From an uncultured Clostridia bacterium (GTDB taxonomy: Bacteria; Bacillota; Clostridia; TANB77; CAG-508), in assembly GCA_944386195.1 (NCBI GenBank), contig CALXAD010000015.1:1-43940 (forward strand): DNA of 43,940 nt, given 5' to 3'. This document shows, in pieces, positions 15,391 through 24,264 of the stretch. Below the pieces are notes generated by a model that was given only the letters and a program-made list of their open reading frames with translations, had not been told where the DNA came from and made no database searches. Made by a program: the position numbers and the translations under genes. How positions within the stretch are numbered: position 1 is the first letter of the stretch; the number at the start of each line of letters is the position of its first letter.

Positions 15391-15984
15391 ATGGTATTTC
15401 CTAAATTTTTAAGTATTAGAGAAATTCCACAAATTATTACGATTCAAAATCCAGGAGGAAGAAGTTATACAGTAGAAGAAAGTAAGAGTGGTTACAAAAG
15501 AAAGCAAACTTTCACAAGTAAATGTTTTCCTAAATGTATAGTAGGAAAATATATTGGTCTCTCAAGATATATAGATGGGAAAATACATCCATCATATATG
15601 TTGGAAGCAACAAAGAAAAACCTTCGGCTTAAAGGACATAAAGGTTTTGATAATGGACCAGACATTATGCATGAAATATGTCAAGTTCTTTTAGCTCAAG
15701 AAGAACTTCTTGTTGCCAGAAGTATAACTAAAAACGATATAGATAAAATATCGTTTGATTATAAATTAAGACCAAGATATTGGTTAGCAAGTTGTGAAAG
15801 AAAAGGAAGTAGTGATTATACTACGAGATTTGTTATTCACTATGTAGATTGCTATTCTGAAGATACTTTAACATTAGTATATCCTAGTGGAAACGAAGGT
15901 AGTGGAAATAATTACATACGTCCAGTAATCACCTTAGAAACTGAGATAACTGATTTCAAAGAAGATGAATCACTTTTGATATAA
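15391..15984 (+). CDS. YWLAS-RPVV family protein, array 1 copy 2
   Basis: 197 residues from ATG 15391 behind GAAAGGA; an upstream in-frame ATG at 15349 lies before the leader hairpin and is rejected. Has ITIQNPGGRSY, SGYKRKQTFTSKCFP, HPSYMLEA, GFDNGPDIMHEICQ, RYWLAS and RPVITL, but its end (DFKEDESLLI) lacks the usual final tryptophan. Codon 79 is CGG (15625-15627) in LRLKG. Alignment with the other copies shows no shift there, and the +1 frame would soon stop. So this copy is either translated in frame at CGG or poorly expressed. Confidence 0.7.
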   Translation: MVFPKFLSIREIPQIITIQNPGGRSYTVEESKSGYKRKQTFTSKCFPKCIVGKYIGLSRYIDGKIHPSYMLEATKKNLRLKGHKGFDNGPDIMHEICQVLLAQEELLVARSITKNDIDKISFDYKLRPRYWLASCERKGSSDYTTRFVIHYVDCYSEDTLTLVYPSGNEGSGNNYIRPVITLETEITDFKEDESLLI

Positions 15985-15997
15985 TAAAGTGTCCTTA

Positions 15998-16033
15998 AAG
16001 TAAATAGACCTCTAAATAGGGGTCTATTTACTT
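15998..16033 (+). terminator. array 1 copy 2 terminator
   Basis: AAGTAAATAGACCTC paired with GGGGTCTATTTACTT. Confidence 0.85.
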
Positions 16034-16058
16034 GGAAAGTCAAAAAAAAAATAATTTG

Positions 16059-16109
16059 TTGATAATTTATGTAAAATATGATAAAATGCAAACATACAGC
16101 AAAAGCTGT
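16059..16109 (+). promoter_or_regulatory. array 1 copy 3: promoter and 5' RNA hairpin
   Basis: TTGATA, a 17-base spacer, TAAAAT, then ACAGC-AAAA-GCTGT (16096-16109). Confidence 0.8.
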
Positions 16110-16145
16110 TATAAGAATTGTACCTTACTAGTGAAAGGAACAAAA

Positions 16146-16754
16146 ATGGAAGTCAAGGACTTTATTACTCTTGATGAAATTGAACCAACAATTATGGTTC
16201 CTAATCCAGGAGATAGAGAGTATATAATTCATCCAGAAATAAGTGGATTTGATAAAGAACAAGTAATTACAAGTAGCTTCTTTGAAAAACAAATATATGC
16301 AAAATATATTGGTTTAACTGAAGATGGAAACCTAGTATACATGTTAGATGAAAGTAAAGGATTCTTAGGATTAATAGGAATGGAAGGATATAATCTAGGA
16401 GTTGGAGCTATAAGCATGATATGTTGCAAGCTTTTAATGCAAGAAGGGCTTATAAGTTGTAGAAGTATTAATAAATTAGATTTAGATGTAGTTGACTATA
16501 AAACTGAAGGTCCTTCAAGATATTGGGTGGACTCAAAGGAAGTTATTAGTGATGATTATGGAGATGAATGGAATTATACTGTTGGATATGTATATAATGG
16601 AAAAGTTATATATAAAGAGTTAGCAGGTATAAATAGTTTTGGAGAAATTGTTAAAAAACCAGGTGCAACAGGAAAAATTAAGCCTATAATTGTTTTACAA
16701 ACAATTGTAGTTAATGCAGATGAAGAAGAAAAATACATTAGGATAGAACCATGA
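16146..16754 (+). CDS. YWLAS-RPVV family protein, array 1 copy 3
   Basis: 202 residues from ATG 16146. The open frame extends upstream to 16032, but that part covers the promoter and leader hairpin. N-terminal FITLDEIEPTIMVPNPGDRE is nearly the same as in copy 4, showing recent duplication or gene conversion. The variable segment starts at RYWVDS and ends KPIIVLQT, more degenerate than in other copies. It is unusually acidic (EVISDDYGDEW) and finishes YIRIEP. Confidence 0.7.
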   Translation: MEVKDFITLDEIEPTIMVPNPGDREYIIHPEISGFDKEQVITSSFFEKQIYAKYIGLTEDGNLVYMLDESKGFLGLIGMEGYNLGVGAISMICCKLLMQEGLISCRSINKLDLDVVDYKTEGPSRYWVDSKEVISDDYGDEWNYTVGYVYNGKVIYKELAGINSFGEIVKKPGATGKIKPIIVLQTIVVNADEEEKYIRIEP

Positions 16755-16762
16755 TGTTGATT

Positions 16763-16798
16763 AGTAAATAGGCCTCTTTTTTAGAGGTCTATTTACTT
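16763..16798 (+). terminator. array 1 copy 3 terminator
   Basis: AGTAAATAGGCCTCT paired with AGAGGTCTATTTACT. Confidence 0.85.
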
Positions 16799-16811
16799 TG
16801 TAAAAAAATTA

Positions 16812-16862
16812 TTGAAAAAATATACTAATTGTGGTAAGATATAACTTATCAGCGAAAGCTGA
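16812..16862 (+). promoter_or_regulatory. array 1 copy 4: promoter and 5' RNA hairpin with compensatory change
   Basis: TTGAAA, a 17-base spacer, TAAGAT, then TCAGC-GAAA-GCTGA (16849-16862). The closing pair is T-A instead of A-T, so both sides changed and the stem is kept. Confidence 0.8.
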
Positions 16863-16895
16863 AACATAAATGGTACATAAAAGAAAGGTAAAATC

Positions 16896-17495
16896 ATGAA
16901 ATTATCAAAAGTTATTACTTTAGATGAAATAGAACCAACAATTATGGTACCTAATCCAGGCAATAGAGTTTATAGCGTAACTTCAGAAGAAAGTGGATAT
17001 GAAAAGGACCAATATTTTACAAGTGCAATATTTCCAGAGCAAATTAAGGGACAATATATAGGTTTAATGTTGTTTCCAGATAAGAAGATACATCCAATAT
17101 ATTCATTGGAAGTTAGCAATAAGCCACTTATATTATGTGGAGTAAAAGGATTTAATAATGGAATAAGAATTATGCATAGTATGTGTAATGAACTTATATA
17201 TCAAAAAGGCATTTTGTTTGCAAGAAACATTAGTGAACCAGAATTATTACCATTTAATTCTGATTTTGATAAAAAAACTTATTGGCTCGCTTCTACTGAT
17301 ATTAATATATATAATAAAGGTAGTGTTAATCTAATTATAAAAGGAATTTTTGAAGGAATACCAGAAGCAAATTATTTGATGCTTAATGGTGAGAGTCAAA
17401 GTTGTGAGGATTTAGGAGTAAAACCAATAATTGCATTAAAATCTAAAGTAGAGATAACTGACAAAGACCCAGAAATTAATTGGATAAAATTATAA
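16896..17495 (+). CDS. YWLAS-RPVV family protein, array 1 copy 4
   Basis: 199 residues, ATG 16896 behind GAAAGG. Carries VITLDEIEPTIMVPNPGNRV, SGYEKDQYFTSAIFP, GQYIGLML, HPIYSLEVS and GFNNGIRIMHSMC (the usual NGP is NGI here). The variable segment lies between TYWLASTDI and KPIIALKS, and the protein ends INWIKL. Confidence 0.7.
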   Translation: MKLSKVITLDEIEPTIMVPNPGNRVYSVTSEESGYEKDQYFTSAIFPEQIKGQYIGLMLFPDKKIHPIYSLEVSNKPLILCGVKGFNNGIRIMHSMCNELIYQKGILFARNISEPELLPFNSDFDKKTYWLASTDINIYNKGSVNLIIKGIFEGIPEANYLMLNGESQSCEDLGVKPIIALKSKVEITDKDPEINWIKL

Positions 17496-17500
17496 GTACC

Positions 17501-17537
17501 AGCAAATAGACCTCTTAAATAAGGGGTCTATTTGCAT
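17501..17537 (+). terminator. array 1 copy 4 terminator
   Basis: AGCAAATAGACCTCTTA paired with TAAGGGGTCTATTTGC; the third base pair is C-G here against T-A in other copies. Confidence 0.85.
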
Positions 17538-17581
17538 GTTAGTAAAAGGTTGAATAAAATTTAAATCATATTTAAAATTTA

Positions 17582-17632
17582 TTGCTAATTTATGTAAATT
17601 ATGATAAAATATACATGTACAGCAAAAGCTGT
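17582..17632 (+). promoter_or_regulatory. array 1 copy 5: promoter and 5' RNA hairpin
   Basis: TTGCTA, a 17-base spacer, TAAAAT, then ACAGC-AAAA-GCTGT (17619-17632). Confidence 0.8.
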
Positions 17633-17662
17633 AACAAAATTGGTACTACTGAAAGGATTAAA

Positions 17663-18259
17663 ATGAAAGTTGAAGAGTTTACTACCTTCGATAGGGTAGA
17701 AGAAACAATTCAAATTCAAGTTCAACAAGATAGGAGCGTTCTAATTCCCAGTATAATTAGTGGCTATAAGGTTGACCAACTATTTACAAATAATGACCTT
17801 CCAGAGGTTGTTACGGCAAGATATATAGGACTAGCAAAAGATAAGAAAAAAGGAGGACATCCAACATATATAGTTGAACCAACAACTAAGATATTAAGAT
17901 TACGTGGTGAAAATGGTTATGATAATGGACCAGGTATTCTTAATAGAATATGTAGGACACTTTTTTCAGATGAAGGAGTTCTTACTGCTAGAAGTGTTAA
18001 GAAATCAGATTTGAAGCGATTCGATTATAAGCATGAAGACTATAGGTATTGGCTTGCATCTTATGAAGTTGAATTATATGATAATACGAGTGAATACAAC
18101 CTCTATAAAGTAAGGAATGGAAGAATTTCTTATAATAGACTGTATAATTTGCAAGGTATTAATCAAACAAGAGAAGGTGCAGTTCGTGCCGTAATTGTCT
18201 TGCAAACGAAGGTTACCAATACAGAAAAACGCACAGATATCAAGTGGGTTGAATTATAA
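17663..18259 (+). CDS. YWLAS-RPVV family protein, array 1 copy 5
   Basis: 198 residues from ATG 17663 behind GAAAGGA. The most divergent N-terminus of array 1: the NPG-R turn is replaced by VQQDRS. It keeps SGYKVDQLFT, ARYIGLAKDKKKGGHPTY, LRLRGENGYDNGPGILNRIC and ARSVKKSDL. The variable segment runs from RYWLASYEVELYD to RAVIVLQT and includes NLYKVRNGRISYNRLYN. Ends IKWVEL. Last gene of array 1; mutL follows after a terminator. Confidence 0.7.
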   Translation: MKVEEFTTFDRVEETIQIQVQQDRSVLIPSIISGYKVDQLFTNNDLPEVVTARYIGLAKDKKKGGHPTYIVEPTTKILRLRGENGYDNGPGILNRICRTLFSDEGVLTARSVKKSDLKRFDYKHEDYRYWLASYEVELYDNTSEYNLYKVRNGRISYNRLYNLQGINQTREGAVRAVIVLQTKVTNTEKRTDIKWVEL

Positions 18260-18267
18260 CAAGTACC

Positions 18268-18303
18268 AGTAAAGAGACCTCTTAAATAAGGGGTCTCTTT
18301 ACG
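18268..18303 (+). terminator. array 1 copy 5 terminator
   Basis: AGTAAAGAGACCTCTTA paired with TAAGGGGTCTCTTTAC; AGAG/CTCT replaces ACAG/CTGT on both arms. Confidence 0.85.
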
Positions 18304-18419
18304 ATTGAAATTATAAGTGAATTTTGTGAAAATATTTTATTAATTAATATAAAATTATGGATTTTTAAAAAACGTTATGATAAAATAAAAGCCAAAGGTA
18401 CTAAAGGCGGAGGATAAAA

Positions 18420-20957
18420 ATGGGAAATATAGTATTACTAGACGATTTAACAATAAATAAAATAGCGGCTGGAGAGGTTATAGAAAGACCAGCTTCAGTA
18501 GTAAAAGAAATGGTGGAAAATTCAATTGATGCAGGAGCTACATCAATTACAGTAGAAATAAAAAATGGTGGAATTTCTTTTATAAAAGTAAGTGATAACG
18601 GTAAAGGAATTGCACAAGATGATTTAGAAATTGCATTTGAAAGACATGCAACAAGTAAAATAAGGTCAGCAGATGATTTAAATAAAGTAACATCTATGGG
18701 ATTTAGAGGTGAGGCATTAGCAAGTATTGCAGCAGTTGCAAATGTAGAATTAGTATCAAAAACAGATAAGCAAGATACAGGGTATAAGGTAGTAGTAGAA
18801 GCTGGAGATGTATTAGAAAAAGAAGAAGCAGGTTGTAGAACAGGGACAACAATAACAGTAAGAAATTTATTTTTTAATACACCAGTTAGATATAAATTTT
18901 TAAAAAAGGATTATACAGAATCAGGGTATATTGAAGATGTTATTACAAGAGTAGCATTAGTAAATCCTAATGTTGCAATAAAATTAATAAATACAGGAAA
19001 AACAGTTATACAAACAAATGGAAATGGTAATATAAAAGATGTGATTTACAGTATATATGGTAAAGATATTGCAAATGCAATATTAGAAGTATCATATCAA
19101 TATGAAGATATAAAAGTAACAGGAGTAATTGGAAAGCCAGAAATAGCTAGGTCAAATAGAGCTAATCAGTTATTTTTTGTAAATAAAAGATATATAAAAG
19201 ATAAAATTTTAACAGCAGCAACAGAACAAAGTTATAAAGGATTAATTCCAGTTGGAAAATTTGGATTTGTAGTATTAAATATAGAAATGGACCCATCAAA
19301 AGTTGATGTAAATGTTCATCCAGCAAAATTAGAAGTAAGATTTCAAGAAGAAAATAAAATTTTCCAAGCGATATATCATGCAATAAAAGAAACTTTATTA
19401 AAAAGCGACTTAGTATCAGAACAAAGAACAAATGTTAAAGAGGAGCAAAGTAATAAAATAAGAAGAACACCACTTAGTTTTGAAGAAAGGCTAAGAAATT
19501 TAAGAGAATCTAAAAAAGAAAATCAAAGTGGAGGATTATTTTCTTTTAGAAAACAAAATGAAAGAAAAATAGAAAAATATACAGATGAAGAAAGTAAAAT
19601 AAAAACAAATATATTAGAAGATGTTTTTAATGAAAAAAATAGAAGAGAAGAATTAAAATCTGAAACTAGTGATAATAAAGAGAAAATAGATGAACAAAAA
19701 ATTGATAAAGAAAATACAAAAGAAATAAATAAAAATGAAAAAAATATCTTATCTGGACCAATTGATACATCAGATGTATTAGAACAATTAAAAAAAATGA
19801 GAAAAAAATTAGAAGAAGAATTAAAAGAAAATCCAAATATAAAATTAGATAAATTAGATAAATTAGAAGAGGAAAATACTACTTATCACGAAGATTTAAA
19901 ACCAAAAGAGGAAACTATTAAAGAGATAGAAAATAAAAAGGAAGAGCCAAAAGAAGAAGCAAAAGACGTACAAGAAAATAAAGTTATTGAAAAAGAAGAG
20001 GAAAAAGAAGAAAATAAAGAAACTAATCAAGAGGCAAATATAGTAATACAAGAAAATGAAAAGAAAACAGAAGATAAAGAAGATACAGATAATGTAGAAG
20101 ACAAAGAACAAAAGGAAAAAATAGAAAAAGTAAGTAAGACTATAGAAACAATAGAAAATCCAGAAATAAAGAAAGAATTTGACGGTATAAAACAAAATAT
20201 AGAAAAATTAGATAATAATCCTCAAGTAGTATCAGAAGATTTTAATGAAATGTATGAAAAACTATTCGGAAGAGCACCAATATCTGATACAAAAGAAGAG
20301 AAAAAAGAAGAGATTAATAATGCAATAGATATAGTAAAAAATAATATATCAATGTTTGAGACAGAAGAAAAATACCAAAAACCAGTATATAAATTTGTAG
20401 GAATAATTTTTAAAACATATATAATTCTAGAAATAGGAGATGAAATGTATATCTTAGACCAACATGCGGCACATGAAAGAATTATGTATGAAAAAATTAA
20501 AGAAAATTATTATAGTGATAAAAACAAAGATTCACAATTGTTATTATTGCCAGATGTTATAACATTAACACATAAAGAAATGGAAATAGCTAAAGAAAAT
20601 ATGAAAATGTTTGAACAAGCTGGATTTACATTAGAAGAATTTGGTGAAAACACAATAAAGTTAACAGGAGTACCAACAGTTTGTATTGATTTAGACACCA
20701 AGGAATTATTCTTAGAAACATTAGATGAAATAAATACAGTAGCAAGAACAGCAAAACAAGAAAAAGAAGAAAAATTTATTGCAACAGTAGCATGTAAAGC
20801 AGCTGTAAAAGCTAATATGGCATTAACAAAAGAAGAAGTAGAAAGCTTAATGGATGAGTTATTAAAATTACCAAATCCTTTTACATGCCCACATGGAAGA
20901 CCAACAGTAATAAAGATGACAAAATATGATATAGAAAGAAAATTTGCTAGAAAGTAA
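18420..20957 (+). CDS. mutL: DNA mismatch repair protein MutL
   Basis: 845 residues, longer than the usual 600-650. The N-terminal GHKL ATPase has NKIAAGEVIERPASVVKEMV with the catalytic Glu, SDNGKGI and GFRGEALASI. Residues from about 345 to 640 form a very charged K/E/N-rich low-complexity linker. The C-terminal endonuclease domain has DQHAAHERIMYE (near residue 680), ACKAAVKAN and CPHGRPTV, the metal site of nicking MutL proteins. After mismatch recognition by MutS it nicks the new strand. No full mutS is in the window; the only MutS-like genes are the two DGR accessory proteins. GGCGGAGG precedes the ATG. First gene of a run leading to miaA. Confidence 0.93.
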   Translation: MGNIVLLDDLTINKIAAGEVIERPASVVKEMVENSIDAGATSITVEIKNGGISFIKVSDNGKGIAQDDLEIAFERHATSKIRSADDLNKVTSMGFRGEALASIAAVANVELVSKTDKQDTGYKVVVEAGDVLEKEEAGCRTGTTITVRNLFFNTPVRYKFLKKDYTESGYIEDVITRVALVNPNVAIKLINTGKTVIQTNGNGNIKDVIYSIYGKDIANAILEVSYQYEDIKVTGVIGKPEIARSNRANQLFFVNKRYIKDKILTAATEQSYKGLIPVGKFGFVVLNIEMDPSKVDVNVHPAKLEVRFQEENKIFQAIYHAIKETLLKSDLVSEQRTNVKEEQSNKIRRTPLSFEERLRNLRESKKENQSGGLFSFRKQNERKIEKYTDEESKIKTNILEDVFNEKNRREELKSETSDNKEKIDEQKIDKENTKEINKNEKNILSGPIDTSDVLEQLKKMRKKLEEELKENPNIKLDKLDKLEEENTTYHEDLKPKEETIKEIENKKEEPKEEAKDVQENKVIEKEEEKEENKETNQEANIVIQENEKKTEDKEDTDNVEDKEQKEKIEKVSKTIETIENPEIKKEFDGIKQNIEKLDNNPQVVSEDFNEMYEKLFGRAPISDTKEEKKEEINNAIDIVKNNISMFETEEKYQKPVYKFVGIIFKTYIILEIGDEMYILDQHAAHERIMYEKIKENYYSDKNKDSQLLLLPDVITLTHKEMEIAKENMKMFEQAGFTLEEFGENTIKLTGVPTVCIDLDTKELFLETLDEINTVARTAKQEKEEKFIATVACKAAVKANMALTKEEVESLMDELLKLPNPFTCPHGRPTVIKMTKYDIERKFARK

Positions 20958-20969
20958 TAAGGAGAAAAG

Positions 20970-21395
20970 ATGACTTTTATAATAATTGTACTTATAATTA
21001 TGTATTTAGTAGTTATTGGATGGACATGGAATAACTTACTAGATATGAAAAAATCAAAGAAGATATTAATAATTTTATTAGGATTATTAATAGTTTATAT
21101 ATTAACAACTATAGTATTTAATATTTCTAAAAATGGAATAGATTATCAAATTGAAGAAATAGAAAAAAGTATAGGAAATGTAGTAATCATATTATTTACT
21201 GGATTAAATTCGCTTGTACTACCATTTGTAGGAAGAAATATAAAAAGACAAGAAGATGGAGAAATAGATACAAATATACTTTTTAAAAGGTTAATAGTAA
21301 TTGGAGTAATATTTTTAATATGTATATTCTTGGAATGTGGATATATGCAAGATATACAATTAGGAATTTTAAATATCTATAATTCAAATGCATAA
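20970..21395 (+). CDS. hypothetical membrane protein between mutL and miaA
   Basis: 141 residues with four likely membrane helices (FIIIVLIIMYLVVIGWTW; ILIILLGLLIVYILTTIVF; VVIILFTGLNSLVLPFVG; LIVIGVIFLICIFLECGY). No recognisable domain. AAGGAG stands 7 bases before the ATG. It sits 12 bases after mutL and 16 bases before miaA, so it is cotranscribed. Function unknown. Confidence 0.6.
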   Translation: MTFIIIVLIIMYLVVIGWTWNNLLDMKKSKKILIILLGLLIVYILTTIVFNISKNGIDYQIEEIEKSIGNVVIILFTGLNSLVLPFVGRNIKRQEDGEIDTNILFKRLIVIGVIFLICIFLECGYMQDIQLGILNIYNSNA

Positions 21396-21411
21396 GTAAG
21401 AAGGAAAGAAT

Positions 21412-22368
21412 ATGGAAAAACAAAAAGTAATTGTAATTTGTGGACCAACAGCCTCAGGAAAAACGGCTTTATCAATAGAACTTGCAAAAAAAGTAAATGG
21501 AGAAATAGTTTCTTGTGATTCTATGCAAATATATAAAGAAATGGATATAGGAACTGCAAAGCCGACTTTAGAAGAAATGCAAGGAATAAAACATTATATG
21601 ATAGGAATAATTTCACCAAATGAAAGATATAGCGTTGCAGATTATAAAAAAGATGCCAAAAAGGCTATAAGAGAAATTTTAAACAAAGGAAAAGTTCCTA
21701 TAGTAGTAGGAGGAACTGGTCTTTATATAGATAGTTTGATATATGAAATAGAATATCAGGATATAGAATTTGATAAAGAATATAGAGAGCATTTGGAAAA
21801 AGAAGTTAAAGAAAAAGGGTTAGAAGAGCTTTATAATGTAGCTAAAGAAATAGACCCTGAAGCAATTGAAAAAATAAGTAAAAATGATAAAAAAAGAATC
21901 TTAAGAATTCTTGAAATATATCATGCAACAGGAGAAAATAAAACAGAGCAAGAGAGAAAATCAAGACAAAAAGAAGTGGAATATGATTACAAAGTTTATG
22001 CTTTGAACATGGACAGGGAAAAATTATATGATAGAATAAACAAGAGAGTAGACAAAATGATTGAAGAGGGGCTAATACAAGAAGTAGAAAAAATATATAA
22101 AAAATATAATGATTTCCCAACAGCAATGCAAGGACTTGGATATAAAGAAGTTGTAGAATATTTAGAGGGAAAATTAACTAAAGAAGAAATGATTGAAAAA
22201 ATAAAACAAGAAACAAGAAGATATGCAAAAAGACAATTAACATGGTTTAGAAAAAATAAACAAACAATATGGTTAGACGTAGGAAAAAATACAATACAAA
22301 ATAATATAGAAATTATTTTGGAGGGTTTAAAAGTTGAAAGAACAAATAAAGAAGCAAACAAAAGCTAA
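21412..22368 (+). CDS. miaA: tRNA dimethylallyltransferase MiaA
   Basis: 318 residues. P-loop GPTASGKTALSIELAKK near the N-terminus, SCDSMQIYKEMDIGTAKPT (catalytic Asp), HYMIGIISPNERYSVADYK, VVGGTGLYIDSLIY and GLGYKEVVEYL. It transfers a dimethylallyl group to A37 of tRNAs reading UNN codons, which steadies the anticodon and helps prevent frameshifting. The normal mutL-miaA neighbourhood is preserved. The end overlaps the start of the next gene by 35 bases. Confidence 0.95.
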   Translation: MEKQKVIVICGPTASGKTALSIELAKKVNGEIVSCDSMQIYKEMDIGTAKPTLEEMQGIKHYMIGIISPNERYSVADYKKDAKKAIREILNKGKVPIVVGGTGLYIDSLIYEIEYQDIEFDKEYREHLEKEVKEKGLEELYNVAKEIDPEAIEKISKNDKKRILRILEIYHATGENKTEQERKSRQKEVEYDYKVYALNMDREKLYDRINKRVDKMIEEGLIQEVEKIYKKYNDFPTAMQGLGYKEVVEYLEGKLTKEEMIEKIKQETRRYAKRQLTWFRKNKQTIWLDVGKNTIQNNIEIILEGLKVERTNKEANKS

Positions 22369-23614
22369 AACAGAAAAAAAGAAACTTAATATGAAAAAAG
22401 CTATAATATTGTATATAGCATTAGTACTTTTAGCCATTTACTTAATTTATATAATTTATTTGCTAATAAAACAACCAACAAATGTATTTACTGTAGAAAA
22501 AGGAAAACTTTATAAGGAAGAAACAGATATAGGATATATAATTAGGAATGAAAAAGTAGTAAAGGGAAATAACTACAAAAATGGTATGGAACAAATTATT
22601 AGTGAGGGCGAAAAAGCAGCAGTTAATGAAAATATATTTAGATATTATAGTACGAATGAAGATAGCTTAAAAAGTAAAATAGCAGATTTAGATGTTAAAA
22701 TCCAAGAAGCTATGGCAGAAGAAGATGAAAGTTTATTTACATCAGATATGAAGCTATTAGAAAATCAAATAGATGATAAGTTGAAAAATATAAGTCAAAT
22801 AACAGATACAAGTAGGTTAGAGGAAGAGAAAAAAGAAATAGATGATTTAGTTACAAAAAAAGCGAAGACAGCTGGAGAGTCAAGTCCACAAGGTTCGTAT
22901 TTAAGACAATTGATAAATGAAAGAAAAGGGTATGAAAATGAATTGAACTCAGGAGCAGAATATGTAAAAGCTCCTATGAGTGGAATTGTTTCATATAGAG
23001 TAGATGGGCTAGAAGAAACTTTAACACCAAATAATTTTAGTAGTCTTAATAAAGAATATTTGGAAAGTTTAAATTTAAGTACAGGTAAGATAGTTGCAAC
23101 AAGTGATGAAGAAGGAAAAGTAATAGATAATTTTTCATGTTATATAGCGACTATTACATCTTCAGAAGAAGCAAAACAAGCCGAAGTTGGAGATGATGTA
23201 AAAGTACGTCTGTCTAATAATGCAGAAATCCCAGCAGAAGTTACAAATATTATAAAAGAAGATGATGGAGACATTATAATAATTTTAGAAGTAAAAAAAC
23301 AAATAGAAGAATTGATTAATTACAGAAAAATAACATTTGATTTAATATGGTGGGATGCATCAGGATTAAAAGTACCTAATGAAGCTATTGTGAATGAAAA
23401 TGATTTAAATTATGTTGTAAGAAATAGAGCTGGATATTTAAGTAAGATTTTGGTAAAAGTAAAAAGACAAGGAGATAATTATTCAATTATTGATTCATAT
23501 AGTACTGAAGAATTAAAAGAATTAGGATTTTCAGATGAAGAAATTGCAAATTATAAAAAGATTTCAATTTATGATGAGATTTTAATTCATCCAGATTTAA
23601 GTAAAATACAATAA
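22334..23614 (+). CDS. HlyD-like membrane-fusion/adaptor protein
   Basis: 426 residues from TTG 22334, preceded by GGAGGG inside miaA. A lysine-rich start and a single helix (AIILYIALVLLAIYLIYIIYLL, first 20 residues quoted loosely) anchor the protein. A first beta part VFTVEKGKLYKEETDIGYII, a coiled coil (about 110-200) and a second lipoyl-like half YVKAPMSGIVSYRVDG follow, then a barrel region ending IHPDLSKIQ. This matches the 'HlyD family efflux adaptor' genes often seen near sepF in Clostridia. No matching transporter is adjacent. A role in envelope or division is possible from context. Confidence 0.65.
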   Translation: MKEQIKKQTKAKTEKKKLNMKKAIILYIALVLLAIYLIYIIYLLIKQPTNVFTVEKGKLYKEETDIGYIIRNEKVVKGNNYKNGMEQIISEGEKAAVNENIFRYYSTNEDSLKSKIADLDVKIQEAMAEEDESLFTSDMKLLENQIDDKLKNISQITDTSRLEEEKKEIDDLVTKKAKTAGESSPQGSYLRQLINERKGYENELNSGAEYVKAPMSGIVSYRVDGLEETLTPNNFSSLNKEYLESLNLSTGKIVATSDEEGKVIDNFSCYIATITSSEEAKQAEVGDDVKVRLSNNAEIPAEVTNIIKEDDGDIIIILEVKKQIEELINYRKITFDLIWWDASGLKVPNEAIVNENDLNYVVRNRAGYLSKILVKVKRQGDNYSIIDSYSTEELKELGFSDEEIANYKKISIYDEILIHPDLSKIQ

Positions 23615-23640
23615 TATTACAGGAATATTACAGGAATATT
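23611..23640 (+). repeat. short direct repeat
   Basis: ATTACAGGAAT occurs twice in succession just after the stop codon of the HlyD-like gene. Meaning unknown. Confidence 0.6.
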
Positions 23641-23667
23641 AAAATTTAATGACATTCGCAAAAAATA

Positions 23668-23696
23668 TTGACAATACGACAAAAAAAGTAGATACT
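23668..23696 (+). promoter_or_regulatory. promoter of sepF-divIVA
   Basis: TTGACA, a 17-base spacer, then GATACT (weaker -10). Confidence 0.55.
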
Positions 23697-23744
23697 TAAA
23701 GACGTAAACAATAAACAAAGGAAGTTAATTTAGGAGGTTTTTTT

Positions 23745-24239
23745 ATGTCAGGAGCATTAATGAATAAGGTTTGGGATTTATTTGGAATGGATTCAGCAGA
23801 ACCAGAGGAAGAATACGATGATGAAAATGTATATGAATATGATGATGAGGATGATGTTACAGAAGAAAATAACAAAAAGCAACTATTTGGAAGAAAAAAT
23901 AAGGAAAAAGTAGTTCAAATGCCTCAATCACAACCAAATGCAATTAAGATGGTTATATCACAACCAACATCTTTTGAACAATCAGATGAAATTTGTTCTT
24001 TCTTAAAAGAGAAAAAATCTGTAATTGTAAATCTAGAGTATGTAAATAAAGATGTTGCTAGAAGAATTGTTGACTTTATTAGTGGTGGAGTATATGCTTT
24101 AGATGGTTATATTCAAAAAGTATCAAACTCTATTTTCTTAGTTGCACCATCAAACTATGAAATTACAAATGAGATGGCTAGAGAAGAGATGAAGAATAAG
24201 CTATCAGTTTCATGGCTTAAAAACAATGGAATAAACTAA
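23745..24239 (+). CDS. sepF: cell division protein SepF
   Basis: 164 residues with AGGAGG 7 bases before the ATG. The N-terminal amphipathic membrane-binding helix (MNKVWDLFGM) and acidic linker (residues 20-45) precede the compact SepF domain: PTSFEQSDEICSFLKEKKSV, VNLEYVNKDVARRIVDFISG and the conserved GGVYALDGYIQKVSNSIFLV. SepF binds FtsZ and anchors the division ring. Followed by divIVA after 25 bases, the usual arrangement in Firmicutes. Confidence 0.93.
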   Translation: MSGALMNKVWDLFGMDSAEPEEEYDDENVYEYDDEDDVTEENNKKQLFGRKNKEKVVQMPQSQPNAIKMVISQPTSFEQSDEICSFLKEKKSVIVNLEYVNKDVARRIVDFISGGVYALDGYIQKVSNSIFLVAPSNYEITNEMAREEMKNKLSVSWLKNNGIN

Positions 24240-24264
24240 TAGATATCCATAAGGGGGAAATGTA

